A DNA stretch of 64,000 bases from Takakia lepidozioides. Taxonomy: Eukaryota > Streptophyta > Takakiopsida > Takakiales > Takakiaceae. The stretch lies in assembly GCA_030704615.1 (NCBI GenBank), contig CM060731.1, forward strand, positions 75,126,756 through 75,190,755, read 5' to 3'. Of the stretch, positions 34,849-47,722 are shown in pieces. The stretch's first letter is position 1, and every line of letters starts with the position of its first letter. The position numbers and the translations under genes were made by a program. The notes under the pieces are model-generated. The model was not told the origin of the DNA and made no database searches. It was given only the letters and a program-made list of their open reading frames with translations.

Positions 34849-35140
34849 TGAGATATCACTTTGTCTTTTTCAACAAAGCCTGATCAACACATGATCACAG
34901 GATCTCTTTCAGATCCACCATCTCAAACCTCTTTGAGATATCATTTTGTCTTTTCAACAAAGACTGATCATTAACACATGATCACATAATCTCTTTCAGA
35001 TCCACCATCTCAAACCTCTTTGAGATATCACTATGTCTTTGTTTCAACAAAGTCAATTTGTTATGATCACACAACCACTATCTCAATCTCATTTGAGATA
35101 TTGACACTCTGTATGTGTTTCAACACAGTCAAGTCATTAG
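34814..35140 (-). repeat. ~86-bp tandem array inside copia RT
   Basis: Three full units (34814-34899, 34900-34987, 34988-35071) and a partial fourth, each with GATCTCTTTCAGATCCACC, ATCTCAAACCTCTTTGAGAT (itself a hairpin), a CAACAAAG word and TGATCACA. On the coding strand each unit reads as a degraded copy of the segment around LLKRQ-DIS-FEMVDLKEI just after the catalytic block, so the array grew by tandem duplication of coding sequence. Confidence 0.85.
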
Positions 35141-35733
35141 AGACCAAAATCAGATCATCAATGTATAGTGTTATGATCACAAAAGAGTTTCCATGAGCCC
35201 TCTTATAGTAAACACTATAATTAGCAGAGCTCCTCTAAAACTATTCAGCCATGAAATATGCATCAATCTTAGCATTCCATGCCCTAGGGGATTGCTTAAA
35301 ACCATACGAGGACTTGAGGAGATTCATTCTCTTTTACAGCAAATCCCTCCGGCTGGTCCATGTATATTTCTTCCATAAGATCTCCATTGAGAGAGGCTGT
35401 ACATACATCCATCTGATGTACCTCAAGATTTTCAACAGCAGCAAACGCTAGAATCACTCGAATTGACTCCATCCGTGCAACAAGAGAGAAGGTTTCATTG
35501 TAATCAAAACATTCAATTTGCGAAAACCCCTTTGCAACCAAGCACGCTTTGTACCTTGCTACAGAACCATCTGCATTGTACTTAATTTTGAAAATCCATT
35601 TGCAGCCAACAGACTGCCGTCCTGATGGAAGTTGAACAAGACTCCAAGTCTTATTATCTTGAAGAGACTTAAACTTGGATGCCATAGCTTCCTTCCAGTG
35701 TGAAGAGTTCCCACTCCTCATTGCATCTGACAC
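35141..35733 (-). pseudogene. Copia reverse transcriptase, proximal part
   Basis: WKEAMASKFKSLQDNKTWSL, GCKWIFKIKYNADGSVARYK, ACLVAKGFSQIECFDYNETF and MDVCTASLNGDLMEEIYMDQ match copia RT, with the catalytic YIDDL near 35150-35165 in another frame. Frameshifts and loss of sequence lie between about 35180 and 35296. Confidence 0.92.
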
Positions 35734-36767
35734 ACTTTGAGGTTCATCATTGTCAATGAAATAGGCAAGAGATACCTTTGAGGTTTTTCAATCATAGTAG
35801 ATTGTACCTCCTCCATTTGAACCTCAACTATCTCTTCAACAATCTTCTCTTCCATTTTATCTTCATGTGTTAGAGTCAAGTTCTCATTTTCATGGTCCAA
35901 ACTTGGAACTACTGTTTCCTGATGAAAGTTCTTGGACTCAGCGAATATCACATCACGACTGATGATCACATACTTGTTCTCAGGGTTATACAACTTATAC
36001 CCTTTGGTTTCTTCACAATAACCAATGAAGATACACTTGATTGCTTTTGCATCCAATTTCTTCCTTACTTCTTTTGGAACATGGGCAAATGCAACACACC
36101 CAAAAACGCGCAAATGATCAACTGAAGGTTTCTCACCCTTCCAAACCTCTTCCGGTGTCTTTGTAGAGATTGCCTTAGTAGGAAGTCGATTCTGGAGGTA
36201 TGTTACAGTCGCCACTGCTTCTACCCAGAAACGGTGGTTCAACCTTATGTGTTGCAACATACACCTCACACTCTCAACATGTGTTTGATTCTTCCTCTCT
36301 GCAACTCCATTCTGTTCTGGCGTATATAATGTGGTTGATTGTTTCACAATATCATTTTCTCTACAGAACTGGTTAAAGTTCTTTGAGATGTACTCACCAC
36401 CACCATCACACCGAAGAACTTTGATCTGTTCTCCACTTTGATTCTCCACCAAAGCTTTGAATGCCTTGAACCTATCAAGAACTTCAAACTTGTTTTGCAT
36501 CGTGTAGAGAAATGTTTTCCTGGAAAAATCATCAATGAAGGTCAAGAAATACTTTGCACCTCCATGAGGTTCAGTTGATATAGGACCGCATAGATCTGTA
36601 TGAACCAGGCCAAGAACCTTATTTGTTCGAGAACCTCCATCCTTTGGAAATGAGTTGCGATGGTGTTTACCATACACACATCCGTCACAAAAACTCAAGA
36701 TCCGATCTCCTGTAAAATCCATGCCCTTCAACAGATTGTTAGCTGACATGCATGACAAACTTTGCAT
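35718..36767 (-). pseudogene. Copia integrase
   Basis: GAG-pre-integrase end (HQRLGHVSMQSL, CDGCVYGKHHRNSF), then the core with all three catalytic acids in context: VHTDLCGPI, RCDGGGEYIS and NGVAERKN. Followed by RFWVEAVATVTYLQNRLPTK and VFGCVAFAHVPKE. A TGA interrupts just upstream (L-stop-HQRLGH, where Trp is usual). Overlaps the RT frame slightly. Confidence 0.93.
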
Positions 36768-37369
36768 TGAGACATGTCCAAGTCTCTGATGTCAGAGGTC
36801 ACTCTGCTCGAGAGTAGTAGTACACTCTACATGTAAAGCCTGGACAACCCTAACCAGCTTGTACAATCTTGCATCTTTCACTCCCTCAACTATCACTTCA
36901 CTACCAAACTTCACCCAACAAAGATTGGTAGAAAATTCAACCGTAAGATCTTGCTCAGTTAGCTGACTAACTGACAATAGGTTCTTTGTCAATCCAGGAA
37001 CAAAGAGAATTCCTCCGATCTCGTTCGACACTCCAGATGATAATTGAAACACAACAGTACATTTTCCATGATATCAAGACTAATACTGTTGTCTCCAAGA
37101 TACACCTTGTTCCCCACAGAGAGTTCTTTGAAGGTTGAAAATGTTTCTTTCTGGATCATCATGTGCTGAGATGCCCCTAAATCAATGAACTATGCATCTC
37201 TGCAACTCGTAGAGATTGACAAAGCTACAACAAGAAGTTCAGTCCTTTCAGCCAATGCTGAAACCTTATTTTGAAACCTCTTCTTCTTCTCATCGTCTAG
37301 TTTTCACTTGAAGCATAGTGACCTCTCATGCCACAAAAGAAACAGACTCTGTGTTTCTTCTTCTTGAAT
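36768..37369 (-). pseudogene. Copia protease/zinc-knuckle region, degraded
   Basis: Contains SSGVSNEIGGILFVPGLTKN and LLSVSQLTEQDLTVEF, the segment between protease and integrase in copia polyproteins, and a zinc-knuckle-like CFFCGMRGHYASS near 37310-37345. Stops and shifts separate these pieces. Confidence 0.75.
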
Positions 37370-37765
37370 TTAACTTCCTTCCTCCATCTTACAGCTCTTG
37401 GTTAACCGATTGACAACATGCTTTCTTCCAAAACTGACACATAGATTGAACCATGTTTGTCTAACAGTTTTAGCATGTGCAACATGATGAAGTATTGAAT
37501 CTGCTACATTCAACAACATGGTTCCTCGAGCTAACTTATCTTTCTTTCTAGAAAATCGTTGCTCAGGAGTGGCTATGATCTCTCCATCTTCAGGCTGCGC
37601 TTGAATTGGTGCAACTGCTTTTCCTGATGTGATCTCCCACAGATCTTTCTCATGAAGAATGAACTCCATCTTAATCTTCCATGTATGAAAACTATGACCA
37701 TCTAACTTCTCCACTCGGGTATGATCAGTAGAAGGTGCCATGATGCTAGTTTGATGTTTTGCCAA
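37370..37765 (-). pseudogene. Copia gag, truncated
   Basis: 131 codons: DHTRVEKLDGHSFHTWKIKM, LHEKDLWEITSGKA and TMLLNVADSILHHVAHAKTV with WFNLCVSFGRK, a UBN2/gag domain. It is far shorter than the 300-400 residues usual for the family and ends in KMEEGS at a stop. A deletion removed the middle of gag. Confidence 0.85.
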
Positions 37766-37934
37766 TTATAAAACACCCTCAAACTTTCAGATCTAACTCC
37801 AAACGCTCAATTCCAAGCACTCAAGCTTTCAGATCTAACTCCAAGCACTCAAGCTTTTCAAATCTGATACCAAGCACTCAAGCCTATTGGTTGTAAATCA
37901 AATACTCATCTCCTTCTATCTCTCAGACAGAACC

Positions 37935-37949
37935 AAGCTCTGGATACCA
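37935..37949 (-). other. Copia primer-binding site
   Basis: Directly inside the right LTR, the minus strand reads TGGTATCCAGAGC, the initiator tRNA-Met complement TGGTATCAGAGC with one inserted C. Confidence 0.75.
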
Positions 37950-38299
37950 TGTTGGAATTCGACAGAGAATAGAAGTAAAAGATGAATTGATTATTGAGAA
38001 CTCTCCACCCAACCGTAGGACCACAACAAGCTCTGTCCACCCTCTGAGCTCTCCCTATTTATACTCAAAGTCTAATCCAGAAATAGCTTAGAACTATAGC
38101 ATATCTATGCTTTTACTTAAGTTATCTCCACATGTTATTCTCGTACAACGACTTCAGTCATTAATAACTGAAGCTCTTTCTAATTGAGGCTTATCTCTAT
38201 TATTAACTGTGACTTGTCAGCACTACTATTATGGAAGCTTGACTTGTCATCACAGTAATTCTAGGTAGTAGTAACTTGGTCAGGAGTTGATTTCCAACA
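37950..38299 (-). repeat. 5' LTR of the copia element
   Basis: 350 bp homologous to 33493-33864. Followed by target-site copy CTTCT (38300-38304). Its outer edge lies 367 bp before the polyubiquitin ATG. Confidence 0.93.
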
Positions 38300-38660
38300 C
38301 TTCTTGCAGCTTGCTAGGCTTAAAAAAAAAAGATGAACTAAAAAGTAAAAAGTAAAGAAGAAGGTAGAACGGCGACCGGCTATGGCCGGTGAGCGGTGAG
38401 GTGCCGCGAAGGCCTCGTAGCTCCTTCCCTTTCTTTTCCTTCGCTTTTGTGTTTCTTTCCCGTTGTTTCTCATCTGCGTTACTTAAGCGGAGGCCCTCGC
38501 TCCCTTCTCTCACTTGTTACCTCGTTGGGAATTGTACAGCCCTCTCCAGTTCTCTGCCTGCTGCCATGAATTTCTCTCTGTATAGTGCTAGATTGCAAGT
38601 TTGCTTGTTTGCGCTTGTGGATATTTCTGTAAGATTGTGGATCGGAGACTGTAATTTTGA

Positions 38661-40295
<1,635 letters not shown>

Positions 40296-41005
40296 GTACG
40301 GGCACAATAAAGCATCTTTTGCAATATATGGCTATCCACATTTTGTGAGTGTTTTGTATGTACATTGCTCCCTGAGCGCTTACCCCATCATATGTTGTTA
40401 AGTTTGTCACACTTCTGCAAATTGAGTCTGTATGAGGATGTGCTTGTGCTTGTGTAGCAACAATTTGAATACAAATAGCAGGAGGGATGCAGGGAAAGTG
40501 AAGAAGTTGATCAATTTTTAGTGGGGATTTGGTCTGGGAGCTAACGAATTGATGTGCACATGGATTGTATTGGGGGAGACGGCATATGACTAGGATGAGT
40601 GTTTGAGAAGCCACGGAAGTTTGAAACCCTAACAGTTGTTACATGCTGTAATGGAATTCATCTGTTTGCACCTAGTGATGATGCTGGTGTGAACTTTTGG
40701 ACCTCAAAGAAATATGTCCCACTGTGTCTAGCTCCCTGAAGTAGGAGATTGGGCCTGCTAGTCATTCTGTGCCTGCCTTACTGGATTGGACAAGAATCCT
40801 TCTCTCAGCCTAGCATGTGCCCTTAGACAGTTCCAAACTGGACAGTATCTTAGGGAATGCCCTATCTGGAAATTTAGAAGAAGCAGATTGGAAAGGGGTA
40901 AGGGAAGCCGTTCCCATGAGAGTAAGTAGAAATATATCACCGCAGTCCAAACTCTGGATGTGACAGGACCAGTACTGGACAGGACATCTTTAGAAGACTG
41001 ATGAA
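40296..41005. other. Polyubiquitin 3' flank
   Basis: Presumed 3' UTR and intergenic DNA. No gene seen. Confidence 0.4.
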
Positions 41006-41563
41006 TCAATTCAGGGAGCCCAACGAGACATCCTGCATGAAAGTCCTAACAGGCAAGATTCTGTTCACGATCTTCCATAAGAAGGCTCCGATTTTGGCAG
41101 ATTGGTTCCTTTCCTCATATGTTCGATTTTGTGTGCCCCTCAACAGAGTTGCTCCATTTCCTCTGTCACTTGTGGGAAAGGAAAACACAGGAGAGAGCAA
41201 AGCATAGCCCATGTTGACAGAGTAAGCAAGAAAGGGAGATGTTGCATGGTGCATCCACGCCCATTCTCCTGGGTCAAATTGGACAGCAAGGGGAATGCAA
41301 AAACACCAGGAAAGATCAGCATGATGGGTCCAATATATCAACCTAATTTGTCTTCCGGAGCTTCGAGTCGTAACCCAGCGGGTAAGCCACGTCTCTTTCC
41401 CAGGAATGAACCAGCATCGCATTACAAAGGGCAGGGCCCGCTCTACCTCCATGCAAACCGGAAAATCCAGCAGTTCAACACCAGTTTCCAGCATTTGCAG
41501 GACTTGAGAACAAATCACAGAACAAGATCTGGAAGCCCTCCTGACACCGACGAAGGAGGCCAC
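41006..41563 (-). pseudogene. Possible LINE-derived fragment (zf-RVT-like)
   Basis: Open for 185 codons. Only the end, KIGAFLWKIVNRILPVRTFM, is suggestive: K-x-x-x-FLW-x-x-x-x-x-LP-x-R is the signature of the zinc-binding tail after plant LINE reverse transcriptases. The rest (FVMRCWFIPGKETWLTRWVT) is not recognised. No RT motifs are found around it. Confidence 0.3.
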
Positions 41564-41599
41564 CAGTGGAGTTGAGATGAATCCTCTGTCTTTTGCAGT

Positions 41600-42290
41600 T
41601 AGGATGCCTGGATGCTTTTCACATGCTTTTCACGGGGGTAGAAGTCATAACTTGGACTTCCATTGAGACGTGCATGTGCAGCATGGTTGATAGCTTTCAA
41701 ATCAATTGGCGTGAGAAGGTGTTGGGGATGGTAATTCCACACTCACTCTTCTCTATCAACTGTGAACAGGTCAAGTGCATATATCTCAAATCTTGTTGTT
41801 CGAGAGTGATTCGTGCTTGGAAAGCTAACACCAGAAACTGTATTGGGCTGTGTAGCAAGTATACATATTTGTGCAACTTTAGCTCAGATCACGGGAGCAA
41901 TCTGCTCCCTCTCTTTTAAACGAGTACAACGTCATCAAACCAGAAAAGATTGCAACAGATTGATGCTCCTCTCAATGTAATTGCAATGTCCAGATTCACA
42001 AGTTGTGTCACTGCAGCTGAATTGATCATGAACCGTTGGGATTCAAAATCCTCAATCGAGGTCAAACTAGTCTAGACTCTAGAACTAAGCTGCCAGTGCC
42101 CACTGCATCGGAGCTCCAGTAATTATAAGTAATTATAGGTGGCCTCAAACATTTCTAAAGAAAGCTTGTGCATATCTGCATGGGCATGTGCGAGAGAGCT
42201 ACTTATTCGCTCTTATCTGTATGTATACATGTTAGAGTGATCGAATTAGGATCTGCGAGCTATGGGCGCAGCCTCTTTCCACAAAGATGA
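41600..42290 (+). repeat. Dispersed repeat copy 2 (see 30.6 kb)
   Basis: Matches 30640-31150 in the same orientation, with indels and additional sequence in the middle. No coding function recognised. Confidence 0.8.
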
Positions 42291-42710
42291 TGTGGGTAAG
42301 TACTGCGCTTTCTTCCCGCTTGATCTCGATTCACTTATGTCCTGGATTCCTACGAAGAACTAGCTGAGGGTCCAATAACGTCGACGAAACTCGCATCTGT
42401 CTGTCGTGCAGATGTTCGACACATCAGAAGAGCTCCGCTTATTCCGTAAACGATTGTCCAGATCTCCCATCACGAGTACCTGCACGCACACGATTCAGTG
42501 TAAGTGAGACACGTTTTTGGTAAGTCCACAAGATCTTCAAGAGGGGTAGTGGAGCAGAACAAGTCGGTACCAAGGGCTACGGAGGAGACAATGACAGAAG
42601 GAACAAATCTCAAAGCTTGAAAGCACGCTCTGCACTTACAGTGCACGAGCACCTAACACATGGTTTGAAAGGAAGAGGCCTGGTTGAAGGTCTAGCAACC
42701 TGCTAGAGCT

Positions 42711-44849
42711 CTAGCATCGCCAGGAGGACGCTGCAAGGATGGGCTTTCCCTTCCATCCAAGCACCAGGCAGCCCTTTTCCTCCGAGATGGTGTAGCCTTC
42801 GCAAGGGTAATTGGGGCTTTGGGAGAGCCAAACGCGTGCATGGCCTATGAACTTGAGGGGCATGGGTTGGAAGCCAGCACGAGACATGCGTCGCCGCCAT
42901 TGATCGACTCTTTCGTGTCGCTCCACGCGCGCTGGGCCCTCACAGGACACGATGTTCTTAATCTCTTCAGCAAAGTGGAATTGCTCCATCTTCTGACGAG
43001 GCGTGCTATATTTGGGGAGGATGGCATCGAGCGAGTCGAATATTGCAGAGTAGTAATGCAAGGCCTCCATGAACCGGCCCAGAAAGAAGGGGCCATTGTG
43101 GCTTGCATCTTGTTCCACGAGTGTGAGAACCTTGGGAAACAGATCGTGAATTGATTGTAAGACAGAGTTTAGGGAACCCCGACTTTCCTTCACCACACGA
43201 TGGAGTTGTAGCACACTGTTCACCGCCAGGGCCTCTCCCTCTCGCAAGTCCAGCATCGACTTCTGCAGACTTTCAAGAGATTCTTCCACGGGATGAAATT
43301 CAAATGGGAGTTGATACTTTTGAGCAACTGCAGTGAGTTGCGCTCCAATTTCCTCCATCTTCTCCATTGAAGTCCCTACACTAGTTATGCGGAGAAGCTT
43401 CGGAGGACCTTCCTGTCGACTAGTCAGGCCTTCAATCAGGTAGGGCCATTGCAGGCTGTCTGTCATGCCTAAGTCTACCACGTGAAGATACTCTTCTCCC
43501 TCAAAGGCTTCCATGATTGATTTGTTGGCAGCGTAGTGTCCAAAGAATACGTAAGGACAGTACTTATACATCAGGGCATAGCCCTCAAGTCTCTCCTTCT
43601 CCGAGGGAGGGTTCTGGACTGCTGCTGCCTTGAATCCTTGAGATCCAGTGATGGCCAAGCGGGCGGCGAGGCCTTCCACAAAGCATGCCGTCACTCGTTG
43701 CATGGAATCCCCGAACGGAGAAGCCATTGTGTGGAGCTGGCGAAGCAACATACTTGATTGTCGAGAATCACGGCAGGCCACTGCCTCGGCGCATGTCAGA
43801 AGCAACTGGACCATCTCAATCCCCGTGTTCGACTGATTTTCAGCAGACTTAAACCCTGCAGGCCGCTTTATGAATGGACTCTCCCAATCCATGGAGAGTA
43901 TGGACGATTCTTCCAGCTTTGACACTTTCCTCTTGTAGTGCTGGAAGGGTTCTCCCCGAAATCGTGCAGACGCTGCCATCAGGATGCTAGAATTTGGAGA
44001 GCTCCGTTCTTCCAGTTTGTACACTTTCTGTTTAGAATTGCCTTGAAAAACCGTTCGCTTGACTTGAGCAGTCATGATGTCCATCCCCGGGGCAGAGATT
44101 GGCGAGCTTGAATCACCCTTTGAACGAGAAGGAAAATGTTGGCTTCCAGAGTTCTCTGAACTTAATGGAGAATCCCATGAGGCAGGGGAGCCTGAGAAAG
44201 AAATAAATTGGACACTTGGTATCTCTTTATCCTCATGTATGCTTGCGAGCTTCGGAACTTGCTCAAAGCGGTTGCCAACGTTGTAGTTCAAGGGTTCGCC
44301 GGTCACGCCTCCGATCCTATGTGGAGGATAACTGTCAGATGCAGATGATTCCACTGAGTAGTCTGTACTGGTACCGCTTGTGAAGGAACTCTGGTCTGCA
44401 ACAACCTCTCGTTCATTGAAGAAGGTCCACACACCGGGATCTTGATGCTGACCAAGTACTGTATTCAAGTTATAAGGGTCTTGACCCTGGCCCAGTAGAT
44501 TGAAGTCCTCCTCGAAGGTATTCAGTGATGGAATTGCGCTGGAGGAAGGGGACTGCGCCAGATTCTCAATGAGCTCGTCGAAACTTGGATCCCAGGATCC
44601 AGTGTGTCCAAGATTGGCCTGTTGTGGCTCTACAGCCACGGCAGGCGAGGTGAGTGCTTTGCTGCCAAAACCATCATATGGTGCAAGCACTATGGAATTA
44701 CTTGGTGAGTCCGAAAGGGAGCCCCCTCCGACTGCTAAAGGAGAGGTCGGAGACAACGGCTTTTCCACTTTCTCTTCCTTAGGAGTGTTCTGGTTGTTGA
44801 CCTTCGGGTACCTGAACGTACCCCGTGTCGTCATTGCTAGCTGATTCAT
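42711..44849 (-). CDS. GRAS-family transcriptional regulator, single exon
   Basis: 712 aa from the ATG at 44849; a second ATG (MTTRG) lies five codons on. Residues 1-340 are Ser/Pro/Gln-rich and probably disordered. The GRAS domain fills about 344-712: leucine heptad I (IEMVQLLLTCAEAVACRDSR), VHIID-type motif YLHVVDLGMTDSLQWPYLI, leucine heptad II, PFYRE-type block (FFLGRFMEALHYYSAIFDSL), RVER (GPARVERHERVDQWRRRM) and SAW (VLGWKGKPILAASSWRC). GRAS proteins are plant nuclear co-regulators in hormone, meristem and symbiosis signalling. DELLA and TVHYNP motifs are absent, so it is not a DELLA protein; the exact subfamily is not assigned. Intronless, as is usual for the family, and intact. Confidence 0.95.
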   Translation of the reverse strand: MNQLAMTTRGTFRYPKVNNQNTPKEEKVEKPLSPTSPLAVGGGSLSDSPSNSIVLAPYDGFGSKALTSPAVAVEPQQANLGHTGSWDPSFDELIENLAQSPSSSAIPSLNTFEEDFNLLGQGQDPYNLNTVLGQHQDPGVWTFFNEREVVADQSSFTSGTSTDYSVESSASDSYPPHRIGGVTGEPLNYNVGNRFEQVPKLASIHEDKEIPSVQFISFSGSPASWDSPLSSENSGSQHFPSRSKGDSSSPISAPGMDIMTAQVKRTVFQGNSKQKVYKLEERSSPNSSILMAASARFRGEPFQHYKRKVSKLEESSILSMDWESPFIKRPAGFKSAENQSNTGIEMVQLLLTCAEAVACRDSRQSSMLLRQLHTMASPFGDSMQRVTACFVEGLAARLAITGSQGFKAAAVQNPPSEKERLEGYALMYKYCPYVFFGHYAANKSIMEAFEGEEYLHVVDLGMTDSLQWPYLIEGLTSRQEGPPKLLRITSVGTSMEKMEEIGAQLTAVAQKYQLPFEFHPVEESLESLQKSMLDLREGEALAVNSVLQLHRVVKESRGSLNSVLQSIHDLFPKVLTLVEQDASHNGPFFLGRFMEALHYYSAIFDSLDAILPKYSTPRQKMEQFHFAEEIKNIVSCEGPARVERHERVDQWRRRMSRAGFQPMPLKFIGHARVWLSQSPNYPCEGYTISEEKGCLVLGWKGKPILAASSWRC

Positions 44850-45185
44850 ATGTGGCACAAGGAGATACCCAATCTCAGCTCGCTTCTCTAGGACTCACTC
44901 GATCTCGAAGCTTCTTTCTCTTTCGAACGCGGCTGCACTGTTGAACTGGATGAGTCAATTTTCTCACCTTTCTGATGCGGCCATGGCTGAGAACTCTCTC
45001 TCTCTCTTTGTGGATCTCTCTCCTTTCTCTATCTCTATATTCTGCGTCCCTTTTTCTCCTCCCGTGTCTAGTGGTTCCGTTTGGACCCTCCAGTCTCCAC
45101 ACTTTTACGCAATTTTTTTTGCTAAGATCTGCCTTTCTCATTCTCGATTGTCATCATATCTCACTATTGCACAGCGAGTATAGAT
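44850..45185 (-). promoter_or_regulatory. GRAS gene leader/promoter with GA-rich stretch
   Basis: The plus strand has CTCTCTCTCTCTTTGTGG (about 44992-45010) and further CT runs, giving a purine-rich 5' leader on the GRAS coding strand. No clear TATA box. Confidence 0.35.
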
Positions 45186-46770
45186 CTCTTTCAGAAGTAA
45201 TCCTTTTCAGTTGCAGTGTATCCCGCCGGCCCACCGCGTCTCCTACCTTTGCTCCAGGAGTGCCGATCAGAGGTATCGTGCGCGATACCTACAAAACCAT
45301 TGGCGTAGGCTGGGTCATGACCAACAAATATGAAACTATACAATTGATATCTACTGTAACCTACCTTGGTACGAATCGCTTCCTACAGCGATTGAGCAGG
45401 AACTAGCATGATCCTGGCAAAGCAAAGACTGCCCTGAGATGCTGGGTCACTCTAAATCTGACATGATCACACAAATAGATTCATGATCACAATGTAGACA
45501 ACCAGCTCCAAAAACCATGATCACAGATGCATGGATCGATAGGCTTAGTTGTGTCCATGCAAGCCAGGACATATAGCCTGATCACCCACATCCTGCATGC
45601 ATTGCATGAACTACAGCCTGGATGAGTGCTCACTAATTTTCGAAGTTCAGAAGAGGCCTACAGCCTGTACATTGCATCAATGGAAACACATACACATACA
45701 TCTGGATTTTTTAGGTGGGAAATAAAAAGCAGGAGTCCAATTGTTACTAGCAATTCAAGGACGCAATCCTGGCCAGGTCCCATTTTTTCCTCTAACTCGC
45801 TTGGTGTCAGGTTGTGCAGATCTGTACAACTCCGTAAGTTGATCCTCAGGCATTTCAGTCAAACAGTACTTATGATGAGACTAACAATCAAGCACTCTGA
45901 GAAGGAAAGGAACGAAACAGAACTGGTACAGAGCCAGAAGAAAATCTCGCTATCTAGAGCTCTCTCTGGGTGAGCTGAATCGAGCTATGGTTTGGTTGCT
46001 GAAACAGTTCAGACTGTGGAACCAAAACCCCTTGAGGTTCTTTTGGATGACAATGGTGCGCCACCTGCAGGTCATGCATGTGACTCAACTTGACCATACA
46101 ATACACGGACGAGAGACGGACATTTCATCACATGTGATAATGCCTGCAGCCTGGATGGCACTGCAAAGATTGTGGCCTGCTGGTCGCCAACACCATCAGC
46201 GAACCTGGTCTACAGTTCACAAAACCATTGGCGCCTCAAGTACACCGGTCTGTTGCAAGCTTCTACAAACACCCTCGTCTATAACAAGCCTTTGCTTGCT
46301 GTGTCAATATCCACACAGCAATCAAGGTTGGTACCTACAGATACATGTTTGGGAAGTGCTAGAAGCCAAAGTTAGCTTACCTGGCTCAGGAAGGTGAGGA
46401 AACCAGGTCACTGACCACTGCAATTCCGTGCACCAAGCGCCAGATAGCTGTCTGGTGCGGTCTTACTAGCACACTGCGAAATAGGAGGTCAATCCGAGAA
46501 TAACCAACATCAGCTCAGATGACAAACCCTCTTCAGAAAATCTCCGCCAACGTGCGGGACTCCTGATTCAATCACAGTACTAGCAGGCACATGTGAAGTT
46601 CACAACAAGCTGCACTAATCTTCATAATATCATTACACGTGCTCAAGTGGATTTCATGGAGAAGTAGCCCCAAAACGCTGCAATTATTGCAACCCACAAA
46701 CCTTTACAGCAGATTCACACCAAAACACTAACTCTCTTTCCACAACAAGTGGTACAAGCCTCCCTCTCTT
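45186..46770. other. Intergenic, no gene seen
   Basis: Open stretches at 45626-45973 and 45987-46397 show no family features. The word ACAAAACCATTGGCG occurs at 45291 and again at 46209, hinting at old repeat material. Confidence 0.4.
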
Positions 46771-46779
46771 CGACTGCAC

Positions 46780-47030
46780 TCGATTCCTCCTTCTCTATCT
46801 TGCTGAACAGCAATCACACGTCAGAGAACAAATTGATCAACAATCGACTGCTCTAACAAGACCTGCACTCGATTCCTCTTGCTGAACAGGCAACACACGT
46901 CAGAAAAACTTGCTCAACCGCTCACAAGACCTGCACCCGATTCCTCCTCCTCTATGTTGCTGAACAGAAATCACAATCTATCAAGTTGCACGTCGGAACA
47001 AATTGATCAACAGTCTCACTCTCTCGCTGC
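46780..47030 (+). repeat. Imperfect tandem repeat, three units of ~70-90 bp
   Basis: Units begin CGATTCCTC at about 46781, 46870 and 46938 and share CTTGCTGAACAG(C/G), a CACACGTCAGA-like word and, in units 1 and 3, ACAAATTGATCAACA. Confidence 0.65.
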
Positions 47031-47579
47031 AGACCTTGGATGCAAGATGGCTCCACATATAAAGCTCCAGAGAAGGGCGGAGACAGCGAAGCCTACCGCC
47101 ACATATAAGTCTTCTCGATCTCCATACCTCCCTGGACCACCGATCCTCTGTTGCTGCCGTGCCCCCCTCAGCCTGCCGTCATATACCCAAACCAAAATTA
47201 TATAGTATAAGTAAAGTAGAACAAATAAAAAGCCAGACGGTAATTAGTGGGCCCCTAAACATTCTCCGCATTATATTTATGGGACTTTTGGCCACCGGCG
47301 GGGCACCCGCTTCGTCCGCCGGATATCGTCCGCTTTTCGATTAATATCGTTCGTTCAATGTTTCTTAGCACTAAAATAATTCTGCAACTAATCACGTTTT
47401 TCGTCGGATAATTTTTTTTTAAATAATTAAACGCGTTGGCCATTAATTTTATTTCTAGGGGAAAAAATTAAACTCGGATGATGCCATAAGCAGATACACA
47501 TCCAACGGACGAGGGACGAGCCCAGACTATAATAATGTACGGTAATATATGACCCCTATAGGAAGGGTAAATTATGGTG

Positions 47580-47722
47580 CTCTTGACTCTTGACCCCCAA
47601 AGGGCTACTGCCTTCTGATAGGAAGGTGGACACATTTGTGGCACCTATCAGTGGATTGAACCCACAACCACTTCGGAGATGATATGGGCATGTGCCCATT
47701 AGCACTGGGATACAACTTGGTT
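47580..47722 (-). repeat. tRNA-derived SINE-like copy
   Basis: On the minus strand GTGGTTGTGGGTTCAATCCA is a good pol III B box, with an A-box-like CCAGTGCTAATGGGCAC about 35 bp upstream, and downstream GGCAGTAGCCCTTTGGGGG. It has no tRNA cloverleaf, so a SINE rather than a tRNA gene. Confidence 0.45.

Larger units (their letters stand above)
33493..38299 (-). mobile_element. Ty1/copia retrotransposon, structurally complete, coding dead
   Basis: Element of 4807 bp with two LTRs (33493-33864 and 37950-38299), both starting TGTTGGAATTCGAC and ending GATTTCCAACA on the plus strand, flanked by the 5-bp target duplication CTTCT (33488-33492 and 38300-38304). Transcription is on the minus strand: PBS next to the right LTR, then gag, integrase, RT, RNase H (integrase before RT defines copia) and a GAGTGGGGG polypurine tract against the left LTR. 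The LTRs differ by several indels and many substitutions, so insertion is not recent. Stops, frameshifts and a tandem expansion in RT make it non-autonomous. Confidence 0.96.

Noticed and set aside
42819-43154. 111-codon plus-strand ORF and similar in the 42.7-44.9 kb interval
   Set aside because: Antisense to the intact GRAS coding sequence.
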